From JBGSIZ01 sp041742255 (GTDB lineage Bacteria; Pseudomonadota; Alphaproteobacteria; Rhodobacterales; Rhodobacteraceae), in assembly GCA_041742255.1 (NCBI GenBank), contig JBGSIZ010000123.1:1-5746 (forward strand): a stretch of 5,746 nt of DNA. Direction: 5' to 3'. This document shows positions 1 to 5,328 of the stretch, piece by piece (position 1 is the stretch's first letter; the number at the start of each line of letters is the position of its first letter). A model generated the notes under the pieces. The model made no database searches. It was not told the origin of the DNA and saw only the letters and a program-made list of their open reading frames with translations. A program made the translations under genes and the position numbers.

Positions 1-605
1 TTGTGACCGTGGCCGCCGACATCACCACCGAAGATGGCCGCGCCGCCGTTCTGGAGGCTGCCGGCCCCGTTGATATTCTGGTGACCAATGCCGGCGGGCC
101 GCCGCCCGGTTTGTGGTCCGATTGGACCCGCGCCGATTTCATTGCCGCCATTGATGCCAATATGCTGACCCCTGTGGCCCTGATGCAGGCGGTTTTGCCC
201 GGCATGATGGCACAGGGGTGGGGACGGGTGGTCAATATCACCTCGGGGTCGGTCAAGGCCCCGATCGCCCAGTTGGGTCTGTCCAACACCGCCCGCGCCG
301 GGTTGACCGGGTTTGTTGCCGGCACCGCCCGTCAGGTGGCCCCGCACGGCGTGACCATCAACAACCTGTTGCCCGGTATCCATGCCACCGACCGCGCCGA
401 CGCCTTGGACGGTGCGGTGTCGCGGGCGCAGAACCTGTCGCTGGAAGATGCCCGCGCCCAGCGCGAGGCCACGATCCCCGCCCGCCGCTATGGCACGCCC
501 GAAGAATTCGGCGCGATGTGCGCGTTTTTGTGTTCGCAAAAGGCAGGGTTCATTGTGGGCCAGAATATCCTTCTGGACGGGGGAGCGATCAACGCGACGC
601 TGTGA
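1..605 (+). CDS. SDR-family oxidoreductase-like protein, 5' end missing
   Basis: This is the C-terminal ~200 residues of a short-chain dehydrogenase/reductase fold; the reading frame is open to the left edge, so the N-terminal cofactor-binding TGxxxGxG region (about 60 residues for a ~260-residue family) is off-window. Visible marks, numbered from the GTG at base 3, are the NAG motif (DILVTNAGG, 24-32), the strand ending VVNITSGS (77-83) with the usual catalytic Ser region, and the C-terminal GQNILLDGGA (186-195). The place where SDRs carry YxxxK reads SNTAR (94-98), so Tyr is replaced by Ser and Lys by Arg. That is seen in a subgroup loosely called BKR-like (beta-ketoacyl reductase-like) SDRs that lacks the standard tetrad. 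Substrate and activity are therefore unknown, and 3-oxoacyl-ACP reductase activity should not be assumed. The stop is TGA at 603-605, and an ABC-type ATPase gene follows 70 bases later on the same strand. Confidence 0.88.
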   Translation, partial: VTVAADITTEDGRAAVLEAAGPVDILVTNAGGPPPGLWSDWTRADFIAAIDANMLTPVALMQAVLPGMMAQGWGRVVNITSGSVKAPIAQLGLSNTARAGLTGFVAGTARQVAPHGVTINNLLPGIHATDRADALDGAVSRAQNLSLEDARAQREATIPARRYGTPEEFGAMCAFLCSQKAGFIVGQNILLDGGAINATL

Positions 606-636
606 CCCTTGCCCTCTGCGGGGTGGGTTGATATTT
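606..636 (+). terminator. Possible weak terminator after the SDR gene
   Basis: Directly after the SDR stop, CCC (606-608) can pair with GGG (625-627), and GCCCT (611-615) with the G-run and wobbles at 620-624, leaving a two-base bulge. The stem is followed by TTGATATTT (628-636), a broken rather than continuous T-run. It could partly separate the SDR from the ABC gene. The pairing was judged by eye and the stem is imperfect, so this is tentative. Confidence 0.3.
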
Positions 637-675
637 GCCCTTGGAAAACCTGATTTATTCAGTCGGACATGACGC

Positions 676-1770
676 TTGACCGCACAGACCCATCCACGGC
701 TTGAAATCAAATCGCTTGTCCGGTCGTTTGGCGGCCGCAAGGTGGTGGATGACGTGTCGTTGTCCGTGATGCCGGGGCAGGTGACCTGTTTGCTGGGCCC
801 GTCCGGATGCGGCAAGTCCACCACGTTGCGCCTGATTGCCGGTGTCGAGATGCAGGACAGCGGGTCCATCTATGTCGATGGCCAGTTGGTGTGCGATACC
901 GTGACCCGCGTGCCCCCAGAAGCCCGGTCTATCGGGTTGATGTTTCAGGATTTCGCTTTGTTTCCTCATCTGACCGTTGCGGGCAATGTCGCGTTCGGTC
1001 TGCGCGGTCCCAAGGCCGAGATGCGCGCCCGGGTTGAGGAATTGCTGCGCAAGGTCGGGATGACCCGCCATATTGACGCCTATCCCCACCAGTTGTCCGG
1101 TGGCGAACAGCAACGCGTGGCGCTGGCCCGCGCCTTGGCCCCGCGCCCCCGGATCATGTTGATGGACGAACCGTTCAGCGGGCTGGACGACCGGTTGCGC
1201 GATGACATCCGGGACGAGACGCTGGATGTGCTGAAGGGCGAGGGTGCGTCGGTTCTGTTGGTCACCCATGAGCCGGGCGAGGCCATGCGCATGGCCGACG
1301 AGATTGCCCTGATGCGCGACGGCAAAATCGTGCAGCGCGGTGCCCCCTATAACATCTATAACGCCCCCGTGGACCGCGATGCCGCAGGATTTTTCAGCGA
1401 TATCAATGTGATCCAAGGCAAAGTTGAGGGCGCGTTGACCACCACCGCCTTTGGCCAATTTCTGGCCCCAGGTGTCCCTGATGGCACGCAGGTCGAGATT
1501 GTTATTCGCCCGCAGCATCTGCGGATTGATTTTGACCGCGCTGGTAAGGGCCCGTTGCCGACCCCTGCCGAAGGCACCCCGGCGCGTGGCGTCGTGCAGC
1601 GCGCCCGGTTCATGGGGTCCGAGAGTCTGGTGGAGTTCAAGATGGATTTTGACGGATCGGTTCTGCGCGCCCAGATCCCGTCGGTGTTTCTGCCCAAGGT
1701 CGGCACCCCGTTGTGGTTGATGATCCGCCGCGACAGGTGTTTTGTTTTTCCGGCCCGGATGCCCGGTTAG
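676..1770 (+). CDS. ABC transporter ATP-binding protein, Fe(III)/polyamine importer type
   Basis: This is the ATPase subunit (364 aa) of an ABC importer, which would sit on the cytoplasmic face and drive uptake through two permease subunits. All motor motifs are intact: Walker A GPSGCGKST (41-49), Q-loop Gln91 in LMFQDFALFPHLTV, signature LSGGEQQR (140-147), Walker B RIMLMDEP (159-166), D-loop near SGLDD (168-172) and H-loop His198 (VTHEP). Residues ~245-364 form a TOBE-like C-terminal domain with the typical VIRPQHLR (276-283). The FSGLDDRLRDDIRD region and overall length resemble FbpC-like iron(III) transporters, but spermidine/putrescine or thiamine-type ATPases are close relatives, so the substrate is not assigned. 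The start is TTG: an in-frame stop lies only two codons upstream (670-672), and LEIKSLVRSFGG then falls at the family's usual N-terminal position. The ribosome site is weak (GGA at 665-667). No permease or binding protein is in view. The stop overlaps the convergent regulator's stop. Confidence 0.93.
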   Translation: MTAQTHPRLEIKSLVRSFGGRKVVDDVSLSVMPGQVTCLLGPSGCGKSTTLRLIAGVEMQDSGSIYVDGQLVCDTVTRVPPEARSIGLMFQDFALFPHLTVAGNVAFGLRGPKAEMRARVEELLRKVGMTRHIDAYPHQLSGGEQQRVALARALAPRPRIMLMDEPFSGLDDRLRDDIRDETLDVLKGEGASVLLVTHEPGEAMRMADEIALMRDGKIVQRGAPYNIYNAPVDRDAAGFFSDINVIQGKVEGALTTTAFGQFLAPGVPDGTQVEIVIRPQHLRIDFDRAGKGPLPTPAEGTPARGVVQRARFMGSESLVEFKMDFDGSVLRAQIPSVFLPKVGTPLWLMIRRDRCFVFPARMPG

Positions 1771-2429
1771 GCCCCGGTTTGTCCGGTGATCCAGTCATCC
1801 AGCGTTTGCCCCGGACTGCTGAGAAATCCTGCCCCGTCAAGGTGAAGTGATGCAATAAGATCGACACGCAAGTGGTTGAAGATGTTTTCTTTCTCGCTCC
1901 ACCCGACGAGCGTCCAGTAGGTTCCCCAGAATCCCAGATGCAAGGGCCGCAGCCGGTCCGTAGGCCCGTTTGTCATCATGATCTGCACCACGAGGTGGTC
2001 CCGGATCGCCCGCCGCAAGGGGCCGATGTGCACAGCCGCCTGTGCTGCCGCGACGCCGGTGAACACAAAGCTGTCCGCCCCTGTGTCGCTGAGCGCCAAG
2101 GGGGTGACCGCACTGATTTTGGCCCGCAGGCTGGACGCCGCCCGCCGCAGGCCAGCGTCTGATCCCGAGGCCACAAGGGCAAGGCCAAGGCGCAGTGCCT
2201 CGAATTCATCGCGGGTGACCGCGAGAGGCGGCAGGTTGACGGGTGCCCGCAGGACATAACCAACCCCCCGTTCGCCTTCGACGGGTAGGCCGCTGTCGGC
2301 CAAGGTGGCCATGTCCCGCCAGATGGTCCGGGTTGAAACCCCGAGCCGTGCCCCAAGGTCCGCCGCCGTGTGCAGCGCCCCATCCCGCAGGATTTGGATC
2401 AGGTCAAAAAGGCGGTCATCACGGGCCAT
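1767..2429 (-). CDS. YafY-type transcriptional regulator, HTH plus WYL domain
   Basis: The product is a 220-residue DNA-binding regulator. A winged helix-turn-helix of the HTH_11/DeoR type fills residues ~5-60 (TAADLGARLGVSTRTIWRDM at 21-40, then the wing GERGVGYVL at 52-60). The C-terminal half (~133-200) is a WYL effector-binding domain with the core YWTLVGW (171-177) and the downstream FNHLRVDLI (184-192). The namesake W-Y-L reads W-T-L here. WYL regulators typically sense small ligands or nucleic-acid products, but the ligand is unknown. I chose the ATG at 2427-2429 because homologues begin with a MxRxDRLFxLIQxLR-like sequence. An in-frame TTG at 2463-2465, preceded by ACAGG nine bases upstream, would add 12 residues and cannot be excluded. 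The gene is divergent from the tat operon and convergent with the ABC gene. It may control either neighbour or itself, and dyads in 2471-2559 are candidate operators. Confidence 0.9.
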   Translation of the reverse strand: MARDDRLFDLIQILRDGALHTAADLGARLGVSTRTIWRDMATLADSGLPVEGERGVGYVLRAPVNLPPLAVTRDEFEALRLGLALVASGSDAGLRRAASSLRAKISAVTPLALSDTGADSFVFTGVAAAQAAVHIGPLRRAIRDHLVVQIMMTNGPTDRLRPLHLGFWGTYWTLVGWSEKENIFNHLRVDLIASLHLDGAGFLSSPGQTLDDWITGQTGA

Positions 2430-2470
2430 ATCCCAGACGTGCCACGCGGGGCGGGGTGCGGTCAATTGCG

Positions 2471-2486
2471 CAAACCTGTCAGTTTG
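2471..2486. promoter_or_regulatory. Dyad CAAAC-N6-GTTTG, possible operator
   Basis: CAAAC (2471-2475) and GTTTG (2482-2486) form a perfect 5-bp dyad around CTGTCA. It lies 42 bases upstream of the regulator's ATG and 5 bases upstream of its alternative TTG start. Its right part, CTGTCAGTTTG (2476-2486), recurs with one mismatch at 2542-2552 (CTGACAGTTTG). The position suits an autoregulatory operator for the WYL regulator. That role is inferred only; chance dyads of this size occur. Confidence 0.35.
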
Positions 2487-2541
2487 AGGGTTCTGCCGTC
2501 GCCAAACCCCTTGCGCTGTTGGAAAATCGCCCAGTGGCCAA

Positions 2542-2559
2542 CTGACAGTTTGCTGTCAG
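2542..2559. promoter_or_regulatory. Perfect 7-bp inverted repeat CTGACAG-TTTG-CTGTCAG
   Basis: The arms at 2542-2548 and 2553-2559 are exact reverse complements with a four-base spacer. As DNA this is an 18-bp symmetric site of the kind bound by dimeric regulators. As RNA it is a compact hairpin in a possible tatA leader. It lies 111 bases before the tatA start and 112 bases before the regulator's ATG, so it could serve either gene. No T-run follows on either strand, so it does not look like an intrinsic terminator. Confidence 0.55.
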
Positions 2560-2625
2560 CAGGCACGACCCGAAGGCGCATTTATCCCTTTGCCTGATGC
2601 GTTCCCCGCCGTAGGGTCGTGCCTG
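2560..2625. repeat. Perfect 12-bp inverted repeat with a 42-base loop upstream of tatA
   Basis: CAGGCACGACCC (2560-2571) is the exact reverse complement of GGGTCGTGCCTG (2614-2625). The left arm abuts the preceding 7-bp hairpin with no spacer base, so the two could stack. Inside the loop, CGCAT (2577-2581) can pair with ATGCG (2597-2601), extended by G-T wobbles, giving a nested stem. No U-tract follows. It could be a leader RNA structure, a processed small RNA or a relict repeat; the sequence alone does not decide. Confidence 0.6.
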
Positions 2626-2632
2626 AAACCGC

Positions 2633-2651
2633 GTGGTGTGACCTGCACCAC
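2633..2651 (+). promoter_or_regulatory. Small hairpin just upstream of the tatA ribosome site
   Basis: GTGGTG (2633-2638) pairs exactly with CACCAC (2646-2651) across a seven-base loop. It ends seven bases before the tatA Shine-Dalgarno GGGAG (2659-2663). It leaves the ribosome site free in this fold, but alternative pairing with upstream arms could change access. Function is inferred only. Confidence 0.35.
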
Positions 2652-2670
2652 CTGCCATGGGAGAAAACAG

Positions 2671-2886
2671 ATGTTGAACAATATCGGCCTGCCCGGCCTT
2701 TTGCTGATTGCCGTTGTTGTGCTGGTCCTGTTCGGACGTGGCAAGATCTCGTCCTTGATGGGCGAAGTTGGCAAGGGTATCACCGCCTTTAAGAAGGGTG
2801 TCGATGACAGCAAAGCCGAGATCGAGGAAAAGACCGCCGATGCGGCCCGCGATGTGACCCCGGCCAAGGAAACCGACAAGGTCTGA
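2671..2886 (+). CDS. tatA: Sec-independent protein translocase subunit TatA
   Basis: TatA (71 aa) is the small membrane protein that oligomerises to let folded twin-arginine substrates cross the inner membrane. It shows the family plan: a very short N-terminus, one transmembrane helix (about residues 6-20, LPGLLLIAVVVLVL at 7-20), the hallmark FGRGKI hinge (21-26), an amphipathic helix (SSLMGEVGKGITAFKKGV, 27-44) and a short charged tail. It lacks the GP-hinge and long tail of TatB. The ATG at 2671 is preceded by GGGAG (2659-2663) with a seven-base spacer. The frame stays open upstream, but an extended N-terminus would not fit the family. It is the first gene of tatABC, with a 48-base gap to tatB. 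The upstream leader is rich in inverted repeats. Confidence 0.97.
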   Translation: MLNNIGLPGLLLIAVVVLVLFGRGKISSLMGEVGKGITAFKKGVDDSKAEIEEKTADAARDVTPAKETDKV

Positions 2887-2934
2887 GCCTTGGTTTGGAT
2901 GATCTGACCCCCTGAAATGTAAAGGCGACCCCAG

Positions 2935-3537
2935 ATGTTTGGCATGGGCTGGAGCGAAATGGTGCTGATTGGCATCGTGGCCCTGATCGTGATCGGGCCA
3001 AAGGATTTGCCCAATATGTTCCGCACATTGGGGCAGTTCACCGGCAAGGCCCGCGGCATGGCCCGCGAGTTTAGCCGCGCGATGGAGGCTGCCGCCGACG
3101 AAAGCGGAGTCAAGGATATCTCCAAGACGATCAAGGCCGCCGCGAACCCGCAAAAATTCGGCATCGACAAAATCCGCGAGGCCACCGGCATGTCCGGGTT
3201 CAAGCCGGGCGGTGCCACCGAGGCTCTGTCCAAGGAACGGCAGGAAACCAAGGCCAAGTACGACGCCGCCGCCACCAAGATCGTGGAGGATCGCAAGGCC
3301 CGCGAGGCGCAGGCCGCCGCCATTGCTGCATCCGCTGCCGAAATGGAGGCCGATGCGGGGGTGAGTGCCCCGGCGGTTGTTCCGGTGGTTGCGCCTGCGC
3401 CGAAACCCAAGGCAGCAGCGAAGCCAAAGGCGGCCAAGGTTGCCAATGCGCCCGAAGCGGCGGCAAAAGCGGCCCCGGCGCCCGAGTCCGCACCCAAAAC
3501 TGCCGCACCCCGCAAGACACCGAAGGCCAAGGCATGA
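2935..3537 (+). CDS. tatB: Sec-independent protein translocase subunit TatB
   Basis: TatB (200 aa) pairs with TatC to bind twin-arginine signal peptides before TatA is recruited. The N-terminus is diagnostic: Glu8 ahead of one transmembrane helix (about 6-21), the GPKDLP hinge (21-26), then an amphipathic helix (~27-50). Residues ~60-140 are charged and probably helical. From ~145 to the end the protein is an Ala/Pro/Lys low-complexity tail with repeated PKPKAAAKPKA-like units, longer than in E. coli TatB (171 aa). The tail is strongly basic at its end. The ATG is preceded by AAAGG (2921-2925) nine bases upstream. The stop codon overlaps the tatC start as ATGA, and the tatC ribosome site GAAGG (3522-3526) lies within the tail-coding end, so the two genes are probably translationally coupled. 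Confidence 0.96.
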   Translation: MFGMGWSEMVLIGIVALIVIGPKDLPNMFRTLGQFTGKARGMAREFSRAMEAAADESGVKDISKTIKAAANPQKFGIDKIREATGMSGFKPGGATEALSKERQETKAKYDAAATKIVEDRKAREAQAAAIAASAAEMEADAGVSAPAVVPVVAPAPKPKAAAKPKAAKVANAPEAAAKAAPAPESAPKTAAPRKTPKAKA

Positions 3538-4400
3538 GCACCCAAGACGACATGGACGACAGTTCTGCCCCGTTGATCGAGCATCTGGCCGAGTTGCGCA
3601 ACCGGATGATCAATTCTCTGGTGGCGTTCATCATCGGCATGGTGATCTGTTTTACCGTCTGGAACCCGATCTTCAACTTTTTGACCCAACCGCTGTGTCA
3701 GGCACTTGCCGACCGGGGGCAGGAAAACTGTGGTCTGGTATTGATCGCGCTGCAGGAAGGGTTTTTCGTCGCCATCTCAATCTCGCTTCTGGGCGGGTTG
3801 GTGTTGTCGTTTCCCATCATCAGTTACCAGATGTGGCGGTTCATCGCGCCGGGTTTGTATAAATCCGAAAAGGGCGCGTTTCTGCCGTTTCTGGTCGCAT
3901 CGCCGTTCATGTTTTTTCTAGGCGCGGCGTTCGCCTATTACGCTATTACTCCGTTGGCGTTCGAATTCTTCCTTGGGTTTCAACAAGGTGCCGTGGTGGC
4001 CGAAGGCGAAACCGCCACCCAAGCGGCTGGCATTCTGTTTCAAGGGTCCGCCCAAGCCTATCTGAGCCTGACCATCAAGTTTATCGTGGCGTTTGGGTTG
4101 TGTTTCCAATTGCCCGTTTTGCTGACACTGATGGGCAAGGCCGGATTGGTCAGTTCCCGGGGATTGCGCGCCGTGCGCAAATACGCCGTGGTCGCCATTC
4201 TGGTGCTGGCCGCCGTGGCCACCCCGCCCGATGTGATGAGCCAGGTGATCCTGTTCGTCGTGGTGTACGGGTTGTATGAGGTGTCCATCCTGTTGGTGAA
4301 GCGCGTCGAGAACCAAAAGGATGCCAAGGCCCGCGCCGATGGAAACATCGAAGAGGGCGAGAGCCTGTTTGACGACATCGCAGACGAGGACGGCGCGTGA
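3534..4400 (+). CDS. tatC: Sec-independent protein translocase subunit TatC
   Basis: TatC (288 aa) is the polytopic core of the Tat receptor. The cytoplasmic N-terminus carries PLIEHLAELRNRM (13-25), matching the conserved ELR motif that contacts the twin-arginine signal. Six hydrophobic segments follow at roughly 27-46, 74-97, 117-138, 177-199, 213-230 and 234-255. Between segments 2 and 3 lies FIAPGLYKSEK (103-113), including the Glu equivalent to the signal-binding Glu103 of E. coli (here Glu112). TPPDV (230-234) is the conserved loop before the last helix. The tail (256-288) is charged and ends in an acidic stretch. A periplasmic loop around 150-175 appears longer than in E. coli. The gene starts inside the tatB stop (ATGA) and its own stop overlaps the next start (GTGA). 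Confidence 0.97.
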   Translation: MSTQDDMDDSSAPLIEHLAELRNRMINSLVAFIIGMVICFTVWNPIFNFLTQPLCQALADRGQENCGLVLIALQEGFFVAISISLLGGLVLSFPIISYQMWRFIAPGLYKSEKGAFLPFLVASPFMFFLGAAFAYYAITPLAFEFFLGFQQGAVVAEGETATQAAGILFQGSAQAYLSLTIKFIVAFGLCFQLPVLLTLMGKAGLVSSRGLRAVRKYAVVAILVLAAVATPPDVMSQVILFVVVYGLYEVSILLVKRVENQKDAKARADGNIEEGESLFDDIADEDGA

Positions 4401-5236
4401 GCAAGGCGACCCTGCTGCGGATTGCCGAGGCGTTGGAGCGGTTGGCCCCGGCGCCGTTGCCCGCTCCGGATTTCGCCGCTGCCACCGCGTTTGTGTGGCA
4501 TACTGATCCTGATCGGTTGGTGCCTGTGCCCGCCGTGTCCCGGATTGATGTGGCGTTGTTGGTCGGCGTGGACCGCGCCCGCGATACGTTGATGGCCAAC
4601 ACCGCCCAGTTTGCCCGTGGTTTGCCCGCCAACAATGCCCTGTTGTGGGGTGCAAGGGGGATGGGAAAGTCCAGTCTGGTCAAGGCCATACATGGCGCGC
4701 TTGTGCCGGAATATCCCGACCTCAAGATGATCGAGATCCAGCGCGAGGATCTGGCCAGCATTGGCAGGTGCCTTGCGTTGTTGCGCGGATCGCCGCACCG
4801 GTTTGTGCTGTTTTGCGATGACCTGTCGTTCAGCCATGACGATGTGCATTACAAATCCCTGAAGGCCGTTCTGGATGGCGGGATCGAGGGCCGCCCGGAC
4901 AATGTGGTGTTGTATGCCACGTCCAACCGTCGCCATCTGATGCCCCGCGACATGATCGAAAATGAACGCTCCACCGCCATTTCCCCCGCCGAGGCTGTGG
5001 AGGAAAAGGTGTCGTTGAGTGACCGGTTCGGGTTGTGGTTGGGGTTCCATCCTTGCGATCAGGATCAGTATCTGGCGATGATCGCGGGCTATTGTGAGGC
5101 TTGGGGTGTGGAGATTTCCCCCCAAGACCTGCGTGCCGAGGCCATTGAGTGGCAGGCCACCCGTGGTGGCCGGTCTGGCCGGGTGGCTTGGCAGTATTTT
5201 ACCGATTTGGCTGGGCGGCGCGGTGTGACGCTGTAG
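4397..5236 (+). CDS. DUF815-family AAA-type ATP-binding protein
   Basis: This is a 279-residue P-loop ATPase of the DUF815 family; its cellular role is not established. Residues ~1-75 form a helical N-terminal region. Walker A is GARGMGKSS (85-93), Walker B is FVLFCDDLSF (136-145) with Asp141/Asp142, and a sensor-1-like Asn177 sits in YATSNRRHL (173-181). A conserved SDRFGLWLGF stretch (208-217) holds a candidate arginine finger, Arg210. The C-terminal part (~220-275) is helical and lid-like. No membrane segment is visible, so it is probably cytoplasmic. The GTG start overlaps the tatC stop (GTGA) and has GAGGA (4386-4390) six bases ahead inside tatC, so coupled translation is likely. From memory, in related Rhodobacterales this gene is often found between an M23 peptidase gene and yajC-secDF, so its place directly behind tatC is noteworthy. 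Confidence 0.9.
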   Translation: MSKATLLRIAEALERLAPAPLPAPDFAAATAFVWHTDPDRLVPVPAVSRIDVALLVGVDRARDTLMANTAQFARGLPANNALLWGARGMGKSSLVKAIHGALVPEYPDLKMIEIQREDLASIGRCLALLRGSPHRFVLFCDDLSFSHDDVHYKSLKAVLDGGIEGRPDNVVLYATSNRRHLMPRDMIENERSTAISPAEAVEEKVSLSDRFGLWLGFHPCDQDQYLAMIAGYCEAWGVEISPQDLRAEAIEWQATRGGRSGRVAWQYFTDLAGRRGVTL

Positions 5237-5238
5237 CA

Positions 5239-5303
5239 GGGGGGCGCTGCCCCCCGTCCTGCGGACTCCCCCCGGGATATTTGGCGCACAAAGGCGAGGG
5301 GGG
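5239..5303. terminator. Tandem G/C hairpins between convergent genes; likely Rhodobacterales-type repeat
   Basis: Two bases after the DUF815 stop, GGGGGGC (5239-5245) pairs with GCCCCCC (5249-5255) around GCT. GTCC (5256-5259) then pairs with GGAC (5263-5266) around TGC, and CCCCCC (5268-5273) can pair with GGGGGG (5298-5303). GATATTTG (5276-5283) follows the second hairpin. The gap separates convergent genes, so a two-way transcription end is the simplest role, although there is no long U-run. From memory, elements of this form (G-run, GCT, C-run, GGAC, C-run, GATATTT) recur after genes in many roseobacters. Confidence 0.55.
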
Positions 5304-5328
5304 CAGGCGGTTTGGGCGCTGCGGTCTG

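Noticed and set aside
628..659. Possible promoter TTGATA ... TTTATT ahead of the ABC gene
   Set aside because: The -10-like element is weak and the spacing (20 bases) is too long, so it cannot be supported.
655..1518. Long open frame (287 codons) on the minus strand opposite the ABC gene
   Set aside because: It is antisense to a gene with every ABC ATPase motif intact. Its translation is rich in His, Gln and Gly with no recognisable domain, typical of G+C-rich shadow frames.
2430..2465. TTG start giving 12 more residues on the WYL regulator
   Set aside because: Not excluded, but homologues begin near MARDDRLF and the added sequence is unlike the family. It is noted in the gene entry because its ribosome site is slightly better.
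2542..2586. Possible sigma-70 promoter for tatA using CTGACA or TTGCTG with TTTATC
   Set aside because: No pair has acceptable spacing together with a credible -10 box, so the tatA promoter remains unidentified.
2590..2670. Upstream extension of tatA by 27 residues
   Set aside because: TatA proteins begin a few residues before the transmembrane helix. The ATG at 2671 has a good GGGAG site, and the extension contains the inverted-repeat arm and Cys/Pro-rich sequence.
2556..3689. Long open frame (377 codons) on the minus strand across tatA, tatB and the tatC start
   Set aside because: Its Ala-rich composition mirrors the TatB Ala/Pro/Lys tail and no domain is visible. The three genes on the other strand are unambiguous.
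4058..5125. Long open frame (355 codons) on the minus strand opposite tatC and the DUF815 gene
   Set aside because: It spans two coupled genes in antisense, is His/Gln-rich and matches no family I know.
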